DNA from: Corylus avellana
Taxonomy: Eukaryota; Streptophyta; Magnoliopsida; Fagales; Betulaceae
DNA length: 64,000 nt
Direction: 5' to 3'
Assembly (NCBI RefSeq): GCF_901000735.1
Contig: NC_081547.1
Span: 27,701,382 to 27,765,381, forward strand
The notes below the pieces were generated by a model. It ran no database searches and was not told the DNA's origin. It saw only the letters and a list, made by a program, of their open reading frames with translations. The translations under genes were made by a program, and so were the position numbers. This document shows positions 26,455-39,203 of the stretch, one piece after another; position 1 is the first letter of the stretch; each line of letters opens with the position of its first letter.

Positions 26455-27277
26455 GAGGGCAAAACGTGATGACATACCGAGAAGCCCTGCATATCTTAAG
26501 CGCTGTAGAATCGTCGTATGCATAACTATAAGCTCGGGGGCATATGGCCTTGAAAAGATGGGCAAACACCGTTGGCTTGCAATTTTTTGGATTGGAGAAC
26601 TCTCCGGTACAACAATACCGATCCGTTTTTGCAGCCAAACAAGCGCTCTTGCACCCTACTACCTTCCCTTCCCGCTTTACCACCAAGGCAGACGGGCAGC
26701 AAACATTCAAGTCAGCCTCACATGCCGCTACTCCGCACCCAACACCACCGCCTATCGGAACCATTGATACCGGAAGGTTAAACCCATCAACCAAGCTCAC
26801 ATCATAGTAGTGTAAGGCGGATTTGGAGGTTCCAAATGTCATTTCGACTAGTGTGGCCGGGGGAACTCCACCGACACCTTGGCAATGCAAGAGCCCTGCG
26901 CAGTCCCCAGTTTGGCATGATCTTTTGCCGGGTTCTTCATTGAAGCAGCAGCCCTGTCTGCCCCATATTCTTCCAGACCATTCCTCCGGGACTTCAAGGT
27001 CTACTTGCTCTCCGCTATAGAGATGGAAGCCACCATCTTTGGGTGTCGGCTGGCCTGCAGTGCCAAGAACTCCAGGCCATACGCTCTCCTTGCAGTTGTT
27101 CACTACAATGAGTTGAACCCCATCTGCAAACAGAAACCACAAAGCGATATTGTAAGTTTTCAACTGCTATATGCTACACAAATGAAGCGGAGGAAGGTGT
27201 TAGAAAGAAGAATATCTACCTGTGAAGGAGAGGGAGTAGAGAATGCAGAAGAAGATGAGAAGCGACGAAGTTGCCAT
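26455..27277 (-). CDS. Thaumatin-like protein, copy B, last codons lost in the gap
   Basis: Exons 27277-27220 and 27123-26455 match the copy at 21545-22375 at a fixed offset of 4902 bases. The encoded residues look identical. Only the last 8 bases, the stop codon among them, are missing, because the contig starts here. It is probably the other allele of the same gene and not a paralogue. Confidence 0.9.
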
Positions 27278-28614
27278 TTTCTTCTTCTTTAAGATTCTTG
27301 GATGTAGAACTGTAATGTTCGTCCTGTGTATGTGTGAGAGCGCGATCCTAATAGGGAGAGGCTTTCTATTTTTCCGCCACCATGAAAGAAATTTTAACCG
27401 TAGCGCAACTGCTCGAGTAAAAACGGTTTACTATGTACATCATCAACGTACACGACAAACCCCCATGTACTGCAAAATAGCACCCACGCTTACGTAGGTT
27501 GAGAAATTCAATGATGTCTTTGTAATCCATATCCCAATAAATCCTTTGATGACATAGAGAAAAGAATCTTATGCTAAAAAGGGATGACTAAGTGGAAGGC
27601 ATTATTGGTGCTTTAAATTTCTTCTCCTTTTGTTTGGATAATGATGGTACTAGTCCCATTATCCGTTGCTCAAAGAGAGTGAGAGAAAATGGAAAACAAG
27701 TGTCCAATAATTCCTCTGTGAATGCAATTCTTTCTCCTTCTGATCACCATCACCAAGACATGACAAATCTGAAATGCCTGATCAGCAGCTGAATATTCAA
27801 ATTGTAACTCTGCTTGCCCTTGTCTGAAAGATTCAGTAATCTACTCTCTGGATTAATTTCATCAATCTAACCTGAAAACGATTAAAGAAGCAAATTGTAA
27901 CATGAGTTACTCATTGGTATGGGAAGTCCTGATATAGGGAAACCATGATCGAAAAATATAGTTTTAATGCCATGACGCAATTTGTCCATTCAATCAAATA
28001 TAATTGTAGCAGAGTTTCCCACTCTCCAAGCTCCGCTTCCTCCCTCCTCCCCACCCGCCTCTTCCCCCGCCCTACACACACCTATCCTCCTCTGTATATG
28101 TGTCTCACACACCTCCCTTTCCGCACGTGGATCCCATGCGCCTACTCCACACGCAATTGTCTCCGTTCATCTCTCATTGGATTTTTATTTTTTTTGTTGA
28201 TTATTTCCCATACATAAGCAATGTTGGGACAAACTCACATATTCTCTAACACTTCCGGGACCTCGCCGTTACTAGTGCCCTTTTTGCCATCTAGACAGAG
28301 CATATGTCCATTGCATGTCATTTGCCGGGCACCTCTCATATCAGATAAAAGGAATGAACCTCCTCTTTAGTGGCAGTAGCTCAATTGATCTAAGTGCAAT
28401 CTTTTCTACTAGAAATTGCAGGCGCCACCACAAGCACGTTCACTTGTGGACTACTACAAAAACCGTGGTTTATTGTGGCTCTTTTCTTAGCCCTCAAGCC
28501 AAAAAGCCACCGGACCAGCCTTTTTTTTTTTTTTGGCTCATTTCTAAATTCACAAGTATCTGCAACTCCGCTGCCCCTCTGCAAAAGAGAAACAAAGTTC
28601 ATTGTAACTTGTAA

Positions 28615-28963
28615 GAGCATTCCCAATGGAAGAGCCAAATGTTACTTTTATCTAGAATAGCTCTTCAAATGTTCAAAAAACCTCCCACATTGGATGAGCC
28701 AAAAATATATGTAAAATAGATATTTGATTAGAAGAGCTAAAAAAAAAGTTAAATGTAACAGCACTTTTTAAGGGAGCCATTTTATTTTTTAGTGTTTCTC
28801 TCTCCTGCTTTATCTTTTTCCCAAATCTTTTCCCACCTTTTTTTTTTAGAAATATAGCTAATCGAATGTGGAGACACTTAAAAATGGCTTATCTAAAATA
28901 GATAAAAGTGAGTTTTGAAGAGCTATTTTACATAAAAATATGGCTCTTCCATTGGGAATGCTC
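28615..28963. mobile_element. Tourist-like (PIF/Harbinger) MITE, present only in copy B
   Basis: A 349-bp insertion with perfect terminal inverted repeats of about 23 bases beginning GAGCATTCCCAATGGAAGAG. It is flanked by TAA on both sides (28612-28614 and 28964-28966). Copy A has the empty site with a single TAA near 23672, which proves a precise insertion. No coding capacity. It sits in the intergenic region between the divergent thaumatin-like and BED genes. Confidence 0.95.
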
Positions 28964-29885
28964 TAAGTGATATCAGTTTTATTGTTATGCATCTAATTAC
29001 AACGAAAATCATAATCATTTTAAATCAGTCCTATTTACAACGAAGATGATCAATAGATGAAATGGAATAGGAAACAAGGCAAGAGGATATGTTGTCCAAG
29101 CAGTAGAGAAGTGAAAAACTCCTATTTAGAACCAATCTCAATATACTAAGGAGGGGTTTTTAATTCCAAAGTTCTAAATGATTTTTATTTATGGAGTTTT
29201 TATAATTCAAGATCAACGCAGTAATCCAGGGATCTAATTCTACAGAAACTAGCACATTTTCAAGACGGTACCTACAATTCTTTGCAGTTCTTTCATGAAA
29301 TCATCATATTTAGGTTAGCTCCAAGAGAATGGAACCCTTTACTACAGAGAATCAATCTTTGATCACGGTTAAACTAAATCTAGCTAGCTGTAACAAAATT
29401 GTATCTTTAGCCCCAATAAAGCAAATTCCCTCTTTGGTCTTTGCCATACTATATTCAATCTCGCAAAATCAAACCATTTTATGTTCCTAAGATCTAACCC
29501 CCTGTTTGTTTCTCACGAAAGTTGTTTTCCTGTCCCTCATTCTTCCTCCAAGAACCAAAATTTTGCTATAACAACAAAAAAAGGTTTGGATTTTTCGTTT
29601 TATAGAGGAAAAAACAAAACCAGACGAAAGTTTCAAAAAATCTCCGGTTCACCCGAATAGCCTGCGGTCTAGAATGGATAGGTAACCGGGAGTCTCGGTT
29701 TATCCTTGCTTCAGACCGGTCCAAAGCTTTGACCGCGGTTTTTAACCGAATCAATCGGTCAGACCGAACTAACTTTAAAGTAAACTCAACCGGGTGAAGT
29801 TGCCCTAACCGGTTCGTCCGGTTATCATCAGCGGTTTATAATCCCACATCCACCCTTAACTCGGTTCTCTCTCCCTCTCCAAAGC

Positions 29886-29894
29886 ATGCCATAG
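29886..29894 (+). promoter_or_regulatory. Two-codon uORF in the BED gene leader
   Basis: ATG CCA TAG, just before a possible 5' UTR intron (GT at 29907, AG at 30145-30146). It lies in the transcript only if transcription starts upstream of it, which the sequence does not prove. The same arrangement occurs in copy A. Confidence 0.3.
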
Positions 29895-30163
29895 AGCCCA
29901 AAACAAGTAAGCTCTCTCTCTCTCTCTGGCCTTTGTTGTTGTTGTTGTTGTTGTTGTTGTTTTTATTGTTGTTGTTGTTGTGTCTGTGTGCGTGCGTCTG
30001 TGTCCGGTTTTTTTGTTTCGTTTTATGAATTAAGTTATAAATATTGCATTTTATCTTCTTTTTTTTTTTGGGTGGGAAACTTTTGGGTGTATCATGCATT
30101 TTCTTTGCTTTTTTGGGTAGTAACTTTCAGCAATTTTCCACATTAGGTAATAGGGTTGCTTAA

Positions 30164-33044
30164 ATGATTTCGGGTTCGGAGCCAGTGCCTGTAACATCCC
30201 AAAAATACGACCCAGCATGGAGGCATTGTCAAATGTTTATGATTGGGGAAAGAAAGCATCTCAAATGTATATATTGTTTCAAATTGTTTAAGGGTGGTGG
30301 GATTCATAGGATTAAGGAACATCTCGCAGGTCATAAGGGTAATGCCTCCGCTTGTCTTAGTGTTCCAGAGGATGTTCGGGTTTTCATGCAACAGAGTATA
30401 GCCGGGGTTGTGGTGAGGAAGAGGAGGAAGCAAAAGATTGAGGAAGCCATTGCGAGTGTTGACCCGGTTTGTAGTGAGATAGTTGCTCTTGATGATCAAT
30501 GTGATGCAAGTACGGGTCTCCAGTTGGTTGGAGTTCCGGATACACTTGAACCGAATTCGGGTTTGTTAGTGAATGGGGAAGGGACTAGTAATAGGAGTGG
30601 GGAGAGAAGGAAGAGGAGGAGAGGCAAGAAAGCTTTGGCAAATGCTGAAAATGATGATGCTGGAGCTGATACTAGTAGTGTTGCATTGTGTTCAAAAAGG
30701 GTGAACAATCGTGTTCAGATGGCAATAGGGCGGTTTTTGTATGATATAGGGGCACCTCTAGATGCTGTGAACTCGGTTTATTTTCAGCCAATGATTGATG
30801 CAATTGCTTCTGGAGGGTCTGGGGTTCTGCCACCCTCATACCATGATCTTCGGGGCTGGATTTTGAAGAAGTCAGTTGAAGAACTGAAGAGTGAAACTGC
30901 CAAGTACGACGCAGCATTGGTGAGCACGGGTTGTTCTGTTTTGGTTGAACAATGGTGCACAGAAACGGGCAGAACGTTGCTATGTTTTTTGACGCATTGT
31001 CCTCAAGGAACTTTATTTTTGAAATCTGTGGATGCATCTGACATTTTAAATTCATCGGATGCTTTGCATGAATTGTTTAAGCAAGTGGTGGAAGAAGTTG
31101 GTGTGAGAAATGTGCTGCAAGTAATTACTAATGGGGAAGAGCAATATAGTATTGCAGGCAGGAGGTTGACTGATACTTTCCCTACTCTGTATTGGACGTC
31201 TTGCGCAGCTCGTTGCATAGATTTTATACTTGAAGATTTCGGAAATCTTGAGTGGATAAATGCGGTAATTGAACAGGCTAAATCTATCACGAAATTTATC
31301 TACAATCATAGTGTGATTTTGAATATGGTGAGAAGGTATACTTTTGGCAATGATATTGTAGAACGGGGGGTCACTAGGTCTGCTACAAACTTTACAACAT
31401 TGAAACGAATGGTTGATCTCAAACACAATTTGCAGGCCATGGTTACTTCACAGGAGTGGCTGGACTGCCCATATTCGAAGAAAACTGAGGGACTGGGTAT
31501 GTTAGATACTGTAGCTAGTCAGGCATTTTGGTCCTCGTGCATTCTGGTAGTCCACTTAACAAATCCTCTCTTGAGACTTTTGAGAAGAGTGGGTAGCGAG
31601 AAGAGGCCTGCCATGGGATATGTTTATGCAGGAATGTATCATGCAAAAGAAACAATCAAGAAAGAACTTCTTAATAGGGAGGATTATATGGTCTACTGGA
31701 AGATAATAGATCACAGGTGGGAACAACAGCGGCAACTTCCTCTTCATGCTGCTGGCTTCTACCTTAACCCAAAGTTTTTTTATAGTGTTACAGGGGCCAT
31801 GCCCAAAGAGATCATGTCAGGGATGTTTGATTGCATAGAGAGATTGGTTCCTGAGATGGAAGTTCAAGATAAAATCATCAAGGAGATGAACTCATACAAG
31901 AATGCTATTGGAGATTTTGGGAGGAAGATGGCAATTAGAGCTAGAGACACTCTGCTTCCTGGTGAGGCTCCATTCTACTAGATTGGATTCTTTTGTTTCC
32001 CCTTCAGATGCATTGTCATGACTTTGTCTCAGCTAATATACTTGCCTTCTTTAAAAATGCTAGTAGTGTTTAAAGGCAAGCCTGCCGAGTTGATATGAAA
32101 ACCCTGCTTATACATATATAGCATACATGGCCATCTGGAAGCATTTGTAGTCAGGCTCCCTGTAAATCATTAAATCACTTTAACCATTGCACTAAAAAAT
32201 ATGGGAAAGCCCCAAGCATTTGCAGAGATGGAAGCTTTCACCTATCATGCATGGGCCAAATACTTGCCCTGTGCTTCTTGCATGTAATTCAGAGGCAGAA
32301 TTTCATTTTTCATAATTAATTTCTGTTTACTTGTTGTTTTGCCCTTTGAGCTCATATTCATCCAATCGTTTTCTGATCCTTGCTATTTGTTTAGCTGAGT
32401 GGTGGTCAACATATGGAGGAGGTTGCCCAAATTTGGCGCGTCTGGCCATCCGTGTTCTCAGTCAAGCTTGCAGTTTGCTTGGAGGTAGACAAAATCATAT
32501 TCCTTTTGAGCAAAGACATGACACAAGTAACTACCTTGAGCGTCAACGCCTTAGCGACCTTGTCTTTGTTCAGTACAACTTGCGACTCAGACAACCGTGA
32601 GTAGCAGTCAATGGACATTTTAGATATATGTAAATGGTGGCTTACATTTATGGGAGGGTTGAAATCTTATTCTTTTGCCATTTAATTTTCTACAGGAATG
32701 GTAAGAGTAAAGAACATGATTCTATTGATCCTATATCATTTGATGGCATTAATGTTGTTGAAGACTGGATCTTGGGGAAGGATGTCTGTGTGGATGATTA
32801 TGGGAGCATAGATTGGATGTCAGTTGTTCCACCTTCCACTAACACAATGCTTTTAGGATCTTCGAATGATGAAGCTGAAGACTTGGATACAGGTAGTTTT
32901 AGTTCCTTGGATGTGGAAATGTTATCAAAGGTTCCCAAGTTAATATGTTTTTTTGATCAATTTGCAGGGTTTGATGACCATGAGATTTTTAATAGGGAGA
33001 AAGACAGTGAGGAAAATGTTGAAGAAAATGTGGTGCGCCATTAA
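30164..33044 (+). CDS. BED zinc-finger, DUF659 and hAT-dimerisation protein (domesticated transposase type)
   Basis: Exons 30164-31961, 32395-32596, 32696-32892 and probably 32968-33044 give about 757 residues. If the last 75-nt intron (32893-32967) is retained the frame stays open, giving 782. Order of parts: BED-type finger (C35-x2-C38, with H53 and H57), basic nuclear-localisation-like clusters near residues 84-90 and 147-155, the DUF659 transposase-like region (about 220-370), and a hAT C-terminal dimerisation stretch in exon 2 (AEWWSTYGG...). An acidic tail follows. The D-x-W that usually marks the first catalytic Asp of hAT enzymes reads VEQW. With introns and no flanking terminal repeats seen, this suggests a domesticated nuclear DNA-binding protein and not an active transposon. 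Its target is unknown. Confidence 0.85.
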
Positions 33045-35695
33045 GAACAGGATCCGGCAGACTTCATTTTTATATGGAGAGTCCATGCTGATGACTTGTT
33101 ACCTACTGCAGGATGATCTAGCATCGAAGATTATTAAGTAAATGCGCATCATGCCCGTCAATTGTCATGCCTCAAAGCACAGGTAGATTAAGATGGTTAT
33201 CATGTTAGAGATAGGCTATTAGCTGATAATTACTAATTAGAATCATATGGTTGTATAGTTGAAGATACTCTTTGTACATCTCATCTCTTCCATAGCTAAT
33301 TAAGCCATTCAAAGTTTATCCTTCTAAGTTCTATCCCTGCGTAGCGAAGTCAAGTATGAAGCAACCCTATAGATCATCTCTATTCTCTATCGAGAGCCAT
33401 AAGCATGAAAGGTCGTCACATCTCTCTCACAACCTCAAGTCCTGTTCTTTTTGGCTTGTCCCATGTCATTGCTGTGCCTTCAACTGGATTTAAATTATCA
33501 ATAAAAAGTCCATTACCTCGTATTTTCTTCTCCAAAAACCATTATATATGTTTGTTAATGGTTTTGAAAGTTTTTTTTTTTTTTTTTTGAAAAAAGTTTT
33601 TGATGTGATATAAAGTTGATCAGAAGTGTTTTTGATTAAAAATATTTTGTGGGCGTCCATTCAAGAAAATTGTTTGGTGAACTTTTTAAAGTGTATGTGT
33701 TTCGAAGAAACAAATGCTAATATGTTTATTTTGAGAAAACACAAACAATTGTGAAACTGACTTTCTACCTATAAAAAAGTTTTTTTTTTTTTTTTTTTTT
33801 AAAATGGTGGTCGTGTAGCTACCTTCAATGGAGGACTGGTTAGGCAATAACCCTTGTCCTAATGTGGTTCCCACGTGGCCACCTCTTACCAAGATAGAGG
33901 TGGTCGCACAACCACCTCTTGACTTGTTGGGATAGCTGTGGTGGCCACTCTTGTCCAACAGACGTGCCCACGTGACCACCTTTCTTTTTAAATTTTTTTT
34001 TATAAAACAATAAATTAGTCCTTAATCCTGAAAAATTTTTACTCAAAATATTTTTGTACGAAGGAGTGAAATTTTTTCTATAAAGTGCTTTGTGTTTTGT
34101 TTTTAACGGTGTTTTTTTCTTTCATGTTTTGAAAAGCAAATTGTTTGTTAGATTTTTGAGTAAAGTATGTTTTTGACTTCGAAAAAAAAAAAAAAAAAGA
34201 TTTCGAAGTCACACCAACATGTTGACTTCAAGAATTGGGGTATATGAAGTCTATGGCGACTGAGGAGCTGATCAGTTTTGAATTGGGTAACTATGCAAAC
34301 ATGGGGTTCTCATGGAGTTGGCTGGTGACTTTAATAATTGGGGTACTATGCAAACATGCATCTTGAATTTCACATGGGGTTTTCATGTTTTAAATATGCT
34401 GTACATTTATTCTCTATGATTATGACACCAACTGAAGACACTGTATTATAGCTACCTTTTTCTTTATGATTAAGGAGGACGAAAGGCACTGCTTGGGGTT
34501 TAGGCCGCGGAAGAAATTTTATAGGGAAAATTTTACTTATACCCTCCAAAGAATAAGTAATTTTACAATTATAACTTCGAAGTTTTAAAAGTTACATTAG
34601 TATCCTATGTTTCAATTCAAATGTGAAATTAAAAGGGGTTAAAACATGGGATGTTGACATTGCAAATTAAACTTTGATGTTATGATTGCAAAACCGCTTA
34701 CACCTCGAAGGGGGTAAGTGAAATTTTCCTAATTTTATATTAATTAACTTTGATGCCCTTAAAAATTAAGTTATTTCATTGACTTAAAAAACACAACCTA
34801 AAGATTATCAAAAATTATAAAGAGGAAGAAGAAGAAAGAAAGGCACTGCTTGGGATATACCCGCTGTTACTACTTAATTCAAAAGCCTCCCCGTCTAATC
34901 TAGTCTATACTCATTCCTTTGATTGAGGTCAACTCTCATCCAATACGACATTTGGCAAGTGTTCACCTAAAGTAGAAGAGGCCACCACAGTGTCTTGGCC
35001 CTGCAAATTGCATATTACTACTTTTCCATCTATTTTTACTTATGATGCTGACGGAGCTTTTTTAACAAAAGTTGACAGTCTAAAGTATTGAAGTGTTAAT
35101 ACTTGATAGACTCATAGTTGAAGAGATGAAATGAAAATGAGTGGACCGAGTGGTATTTCAAAAGGTTTAAGCATATTTTCACCATTAATGACCTTTATTT
35201 TAATAATCATAAGGATTATAATAGTAGAACCCTATACTTTGGGTTTCACTGTAGTGATCCTCATGGTTAAAACTCATTTAGAGAATTTACTGTAAGACAT
35301 TTTTAAAATTTTTAAGACATATTTTCTTCACATAAGGACAGACCCCTTTGCTGAAAATGCCCTGGCTATACACTTCAAAGTGTGGTCTGGACACGTGTGG
35401 TTTAAATTTGGAAAGCGATATATGATAGGATAAAACAAAGGTGAAACCGAGGTGCACCGCTTTAAAACAATACTTGGAGGGCAATATCGACATTTGCCGT
35501 CGGGAAGGATGTTTTGGAATCTTTTATGATGTAATAGACAGGTTTCAGTTGGCAGTTTGCACGTTAAAAAGCTGCGAGTTGGGGGCAACCCACAAAGCTG
35601 GTTCCTACATAAGAAACCATGGCCACCTGCAATGTCTTGAAAAATTATTTAAATACTTGTTAGTACATGGGTTTATAGATTTTTATTGTCTCGTT
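33045..35695. other. BED gene 3' UTR and intergenic DNA
   Basis: No gene seen. A poly-T stretch lies near 33782-33800. A patch at 33805-33985 repeats 'gtggtcg' and 'gtggccac' words. Bases 35205-35265 resemble the inside of the 12169-12931 element (aggatt...gggtttcact). Confidence 0.5.
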
Positions 35696-35696
35696 T

Positions 35697-36046
35697 AGGG
35701 CTTAAATCTTATCATAAATGGTATTTGACTTACAAGAAAAAATCAATTGAGTACTTCCATTTCTCCAAACTAATAGAATGCCATGTATTATCACATAAAA
35801 ATTGTCATGTGTCCTAAAAAATTAAAAATAAAATTAATTAAAAAATAAAACCTAAAAAAAAAAAATTAAGGCAAAATGGAGGTGGCCGGCCACCCATAAA
35901 TTTTCAATTTTCAAATAATTTTTTATTTTTATTTTTAGGACACGTGTCTGTTTTATGTGATAGCACGTGTGACAGAACCTAATGAAAGTACTAAGTTGGT
36001 CATTTTCCATAAGTCAAGTACTATTTATGGTAGGATTTAAATCCTA
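35697..36046. mobile_element. MITE-type element with long imperfect inverted ends
   Basis: The left end reads AGGGCTTAAATCTTATCATA. The right end on the opposite strand reads AGGATTTAAATCCTACCATA. The match continues through 'acttgactta' and 'gtactt' and on to 'acacgtgtccta'. About 350 bp, no coding capacity. The superfamily is not assigned because no clear target duplication is seen. Confidence 0.7.
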
Positions 36047-37184
36047 GGTGAGAAAAAATAAAAATCGGCAAACCCAGGTGCTAATAAAGTATTTAACCCA
36101 ATTATTAGTAGTAAACCTATATTTTGTTTCATAAAGTGTTTTAATCATGAAATAAAACTTAAAAAAAAAAAATTGAGTTTTTTTTTTTGTGCCTTTATCC
36201 AAGCATGTCATATCGGCCATGACTTCTTCAACTTTTATAGGCTTAACAAACGAAGTTTTTCTTTCAGAATTAGAAGTATGTGAAGTAGAGGTACTCAACT
36301 TATCAATAAGCATAATATTTTCAGATTCCAAAGAGTCAATTAAGGCATGTGATTTAGACAATTGAGTATAGAGGGATGAAATTTGTTTGTTAATGTTGTG
36401 AAATTTTGATAATTTTTTTTTAAAAAAAGAATGATTTAACAAACTGATACAAATTTCCACCAAACCAGTTTGAAGGCAACTTCCTTGATCCATTCTAATA
36501 AATGCAAAGCATCTTTTTAACGTGTATAAATTCTTCAAAAAAATTAATGTTCAGGTTCCTAAGTTATTAAAAAAGTAATAAATAATTGTTAAAAATGTTA
36601 AAGAAAACATGTGCATCTCACATGTTAGAGTACACTTGACATTTATTAGAGTGAGTTAAAACTTAGCAAACAAGCTTTCCTTAGAGTAATTATTTGAACC
36701 AATTGATGCTTTTTATTTTTCCCACTGCTAATAAGTAGAAAAATGAAATGAAGAGGCTGCTGCTGCTACTGCTGGGTGGAGCTCTTGGTCAAACCTTATT
36801 CAATTACTCTTCTTGCATTTTAATGTTGAATCTCACCAAACATTTTCAAGCCATAGCTTTAATGCATCTTTGGTCAATAGATGTATCACTACTAGAAATG
36901 TGAAATTCAATTTAGACCCTACAATAATACATCTTCTCTGTTTCCCTTCTATTCGGAAATGGAATATCAAAAAGGATACAATAAAATCATCCCCCATTTG
37001 CAGATGTTAATGAATTCTTGAACCAAAAATACAAACTCTAGCTACTACTATGCTTACACCCTGATGAAAAACTAAAACGATGATATAATTATCAACCTGT
37101 TTACATCACAACAAATTCACTAACATAACCACACAGAAGAACTGAAAATCCAAAAACAAAAAAGACTCGGAGATTCTATCATGG
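36047..37184. other. Intergenic, no gene supported
   Basis: AT-rich DNA. A minus-strand open frame at 36044-36538 has a coiled-coil-like middle (SHALIDSLESEN). It could be a decayed retroelement gag piece, but it is too weak to call. Confidence 0.4.
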
Positions 37185-39203
37185 CTATCGAGGAATTGAA
37201 AGAAGTGAGCTAGAATAACCAGATTCAAGATCAACATCCCTATCATCCCCGGCCGATGAAGATGTTGTATAAGAATCCACATATTCTGAAGCCGCAGCGC
37301 CGCCCTTTTTTCCATCATATGCATCCGGGGCTTCCACTGCATCAGGCAGAGCCAACTCCCCTTCCAAGTAGCTCACCGCCTGCCTCATGGTGGGGCGTGC
37401 CTTGGGCGCATTGTTGGAACACATCAAGCCTAGTTTGAGCACCACAACAGCCTCAACCTTATTGAACTCACCGCCCAACCTGGCGTCTACAACCTCAAGA
37501 ATTGAGCCTGCTCTCCACTTCTCCCACACCCATTCCACCAACATGAGCTCCTCCGGCAATGCTTTAGGCTCAATGGGTCTTCTCCCGCATACCACTTCAA
37601 GCAGCAAAGCACCGAATGCAAAAACATCTGAGCTGGTTGTAGACTTGCCTGTGCGTGTCAGCTCCGGCGCTAGATAACCCAGCGTGCCCACAACCCTGGT
37701 GGTGTTTGGATTGGAGCCGTGATCGTATAGTTTAGCAAGGCCAAAGTCACCAAGCCGTCCGTTTAGCTCAGAATCTAATAAAACATTCGCTGCCTTGATG
37801 TCTCTGTGAATCACAGTTTGTTCCCACCCTTCATGTAAATACAAAATCCCTGAAGCCACACCTTTGATGATCTTGAACCTTTGCTCCCAGCTCAGAATTG
37901 TTTTAGGCTCATCAAACAGATAATTGTCCAAGCTCCCATTAGGCATAAAATCATAAACAAGTAAAAGATCGCCTCGCTGCCGACACCATCCTAACAACTG
38001 AACCAAATTTCTATGACGAAGACGACCAATACTGGTAATCTCCGACGCGAATTCTCGCACACCCTGCTTTGATTCATGTGAAATTTGCTTAACCGCGACT
38101 TGGGTGTTCGAATTTGGCAGAGTTCCTTTATAAACTCGACCGAACCCACCGAACCCAAGGAGCTCTTTGTCTCTGAAACCCCGTGTTGCTTTCTTGAGCT
38201 CTTCGTGAGAAAATCTGTGCGGACCAACATCAAGCTCCCAGGGCTCAATCACATCAGAGTTCTTGATTTTTCTAACGAGGTAAAAAGACAAACCAATTAC
38301 CAAAATTATAACCGCAGAGGCTGAAACTGAAACACCAATTTTGAGGGCTGTTTGATCTCCTTTAGGCCCAGGGAGTGAAGGGAGTTCGTTTAAATGGAGA
38401 GATTTAGCTTCCCCATTCATCTTAAAGCTCCAGCCCATTATAAAGTGCGAGCTGGCGAGCAAACCAGTTGAAGCAGAGAACCCAATGTACATGGATTCTT
38501 CAAGAATTGCTGAGAGGTCCACTTCGAAGGACAAAAGTGTAGAAATTGGTTTAACAGAGGAAGGCGAAAGCTTTACATCCAACCGATTACTTGACGAATC
38601 ATATTCTATCCATGCCTGAATTACCTGACCACTGTTCAAATCAAGATCATGCTTGGAATTCTTGTCATCAAAATACGCGGCCGGAACAGATTTGTTTGAC
38701 ACTAAGCTATTGATGTCAATGCCAACATGGTTGCCATTGATGTCGTCGAGCTCCAAGTCCAGGACGGTGTCAAACTCCACAGCAAACATGTGGTGGTCAG
38801 ACGAGTTGCGGACATCACTGGCGTTGCGTAGGCCAAGGTACTGGTTGGGGAGAGCCCCAGGAAGCTCTTTCGTGCGAGAGATTGTGAAGGCGAGGCCATG
38901 GCCGCCAAAAGTAGGATTCTGATTGACTATGGCGAAAGCAAAGGCGGTGGAGAAGGAAAAAGCTTTGCCATTGGTGGAGTTCTTGAACTGGATTGGCCGC
39001 GAGTAAAACGCGTGGCCCAGAACTCGCTGCGTTTCGTTTGTTAGCCGAAGTATGCCACTGTCTTCGATCTCTGAAGCGCCGTTTAAGCTTATGTTGCTGG
39101 CTGCACCACCTTTGAAACCCTTAAAGAATAGTTCGTCAAGCTGAGACTTTGCCCCATTAGAGAAAACCAAGAAAACCCAGAAAAGTAAGAGTCTTTCTGC
39201 CAT
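37185..39203 (-). CDS. L-type lectin receptor-like kinase 1 (LecRK)
   Basis: Intronless, 672 residues. Order: signal peptide (about 1-19), legume-lectin domain (about 22-265, with the VEFDT and [10 protein letters not shown] metal/sugar-site segments), transmembrane helix (about 288-310) and Ser/Thr kinase (about 345-610). The kinase has glycine loop GFGGFG 350-355, K372, HRD 466-468, DFG 486-488 and APE 512-514, so it looks catalytically competent and of RD type. It would sit in the plasma membrane and link extracellular signals, such as damage or pathogen cues, to phosphorylation inside. The ATG at 39203 starts directly with the signal peptide. It is clearly diverged from the other three LecRKs here: the C-terminal tail is different and ends SSSLLSIPR. 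The closest Arabidopsis clade (IV/V) is a guess. Confidence 0.95.
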   Translation of the reverse strand: MAERLLLFWVFLVFSNGAKSQLDELFFKGFKGGAASNISLNGASEIEDSGILRLTNETQRVLGHAFYSRPIQFKNSTNGKAFSFSTAFAFAIVNQNPTFGGHGLAFTISRTKELPGALPNQYLGLRNASDVRNSSDHHMFAVEFDTVLDLELDDINGNHVGIDINSLVSNKSVPAAYFDDKNSKHDLDLNSGQVIQAWIEYDSSSNRLDVKLSPSSVKPISTLLSFEVDLSAILEESMYIGFSASTGLLASSHFIMGWSFKMNGEAKSLHLNELPSLPGPKGDQTALKIGVSVSASAVIILVIGLSFYLVRKIKNSDVIEPWELDVGPHRFSHEELKKATRGFRDKELLGFGGFGRVYKGTLPNSNTQVAVKQISHESKQGVREFASEITSIGRLRHRNLVQLLGWCRQRGDLLLVYDFMPNGSLDNYLFDEPKTILSWEQRFKIIKGVASGILYLHEGWEQTVIHRDIKAANVLLDSELNGRLGDFGLAKLYDHGSNPNTTRVVGTLGYLAPELTRTGKSTTSSDVFAFGALLLEVVCGRRPIEPKALPEELMLVEWVWEKWRAGSILEVVDARLGGEFNKVEAVVVLKLGLMCSNNAPKARPTMRQAVSYLEGELALPDAVEAPDAYDGKKGGAAASEYVDSYTTSSSAGDDRDVDLESGYSSSLLSIPR

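Larger units (their letters stand above)
26455..31655. repeat. Duplicated block, copy B (thaumatin-like + BED genes)
   Basis: The counterpart of 21553-26354. It is about 399 bases longer, mainly from the MITE at 28615-28963 with its target duplication and an insertion near 28250-28300. The block runs on without a break into the rest of the BED gene. Confidence 0.95.

Noticed and set aside
24863..26767. A 634-codon open frame across the second gap joining the BED gene to antisense thaumatin-like sequence
   Set aside because: The N run is a placeholder. The frame past it is antisense of the thaumatin-like gene, so the fusion is an artefact.
26255..27163. A thaumatin-like frame extended through the gap into antisense BED sequence
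   Set aside because: Same artefact. The real stop codon is visible in the other copy at 21545.
36044..36538. A 164-codon minus-strand frame with coiled-coil-like residues
   Set aside because: Low-complexity ends, no recognisable domain and no promoter or intron context. At best a decayed retroelement piece.
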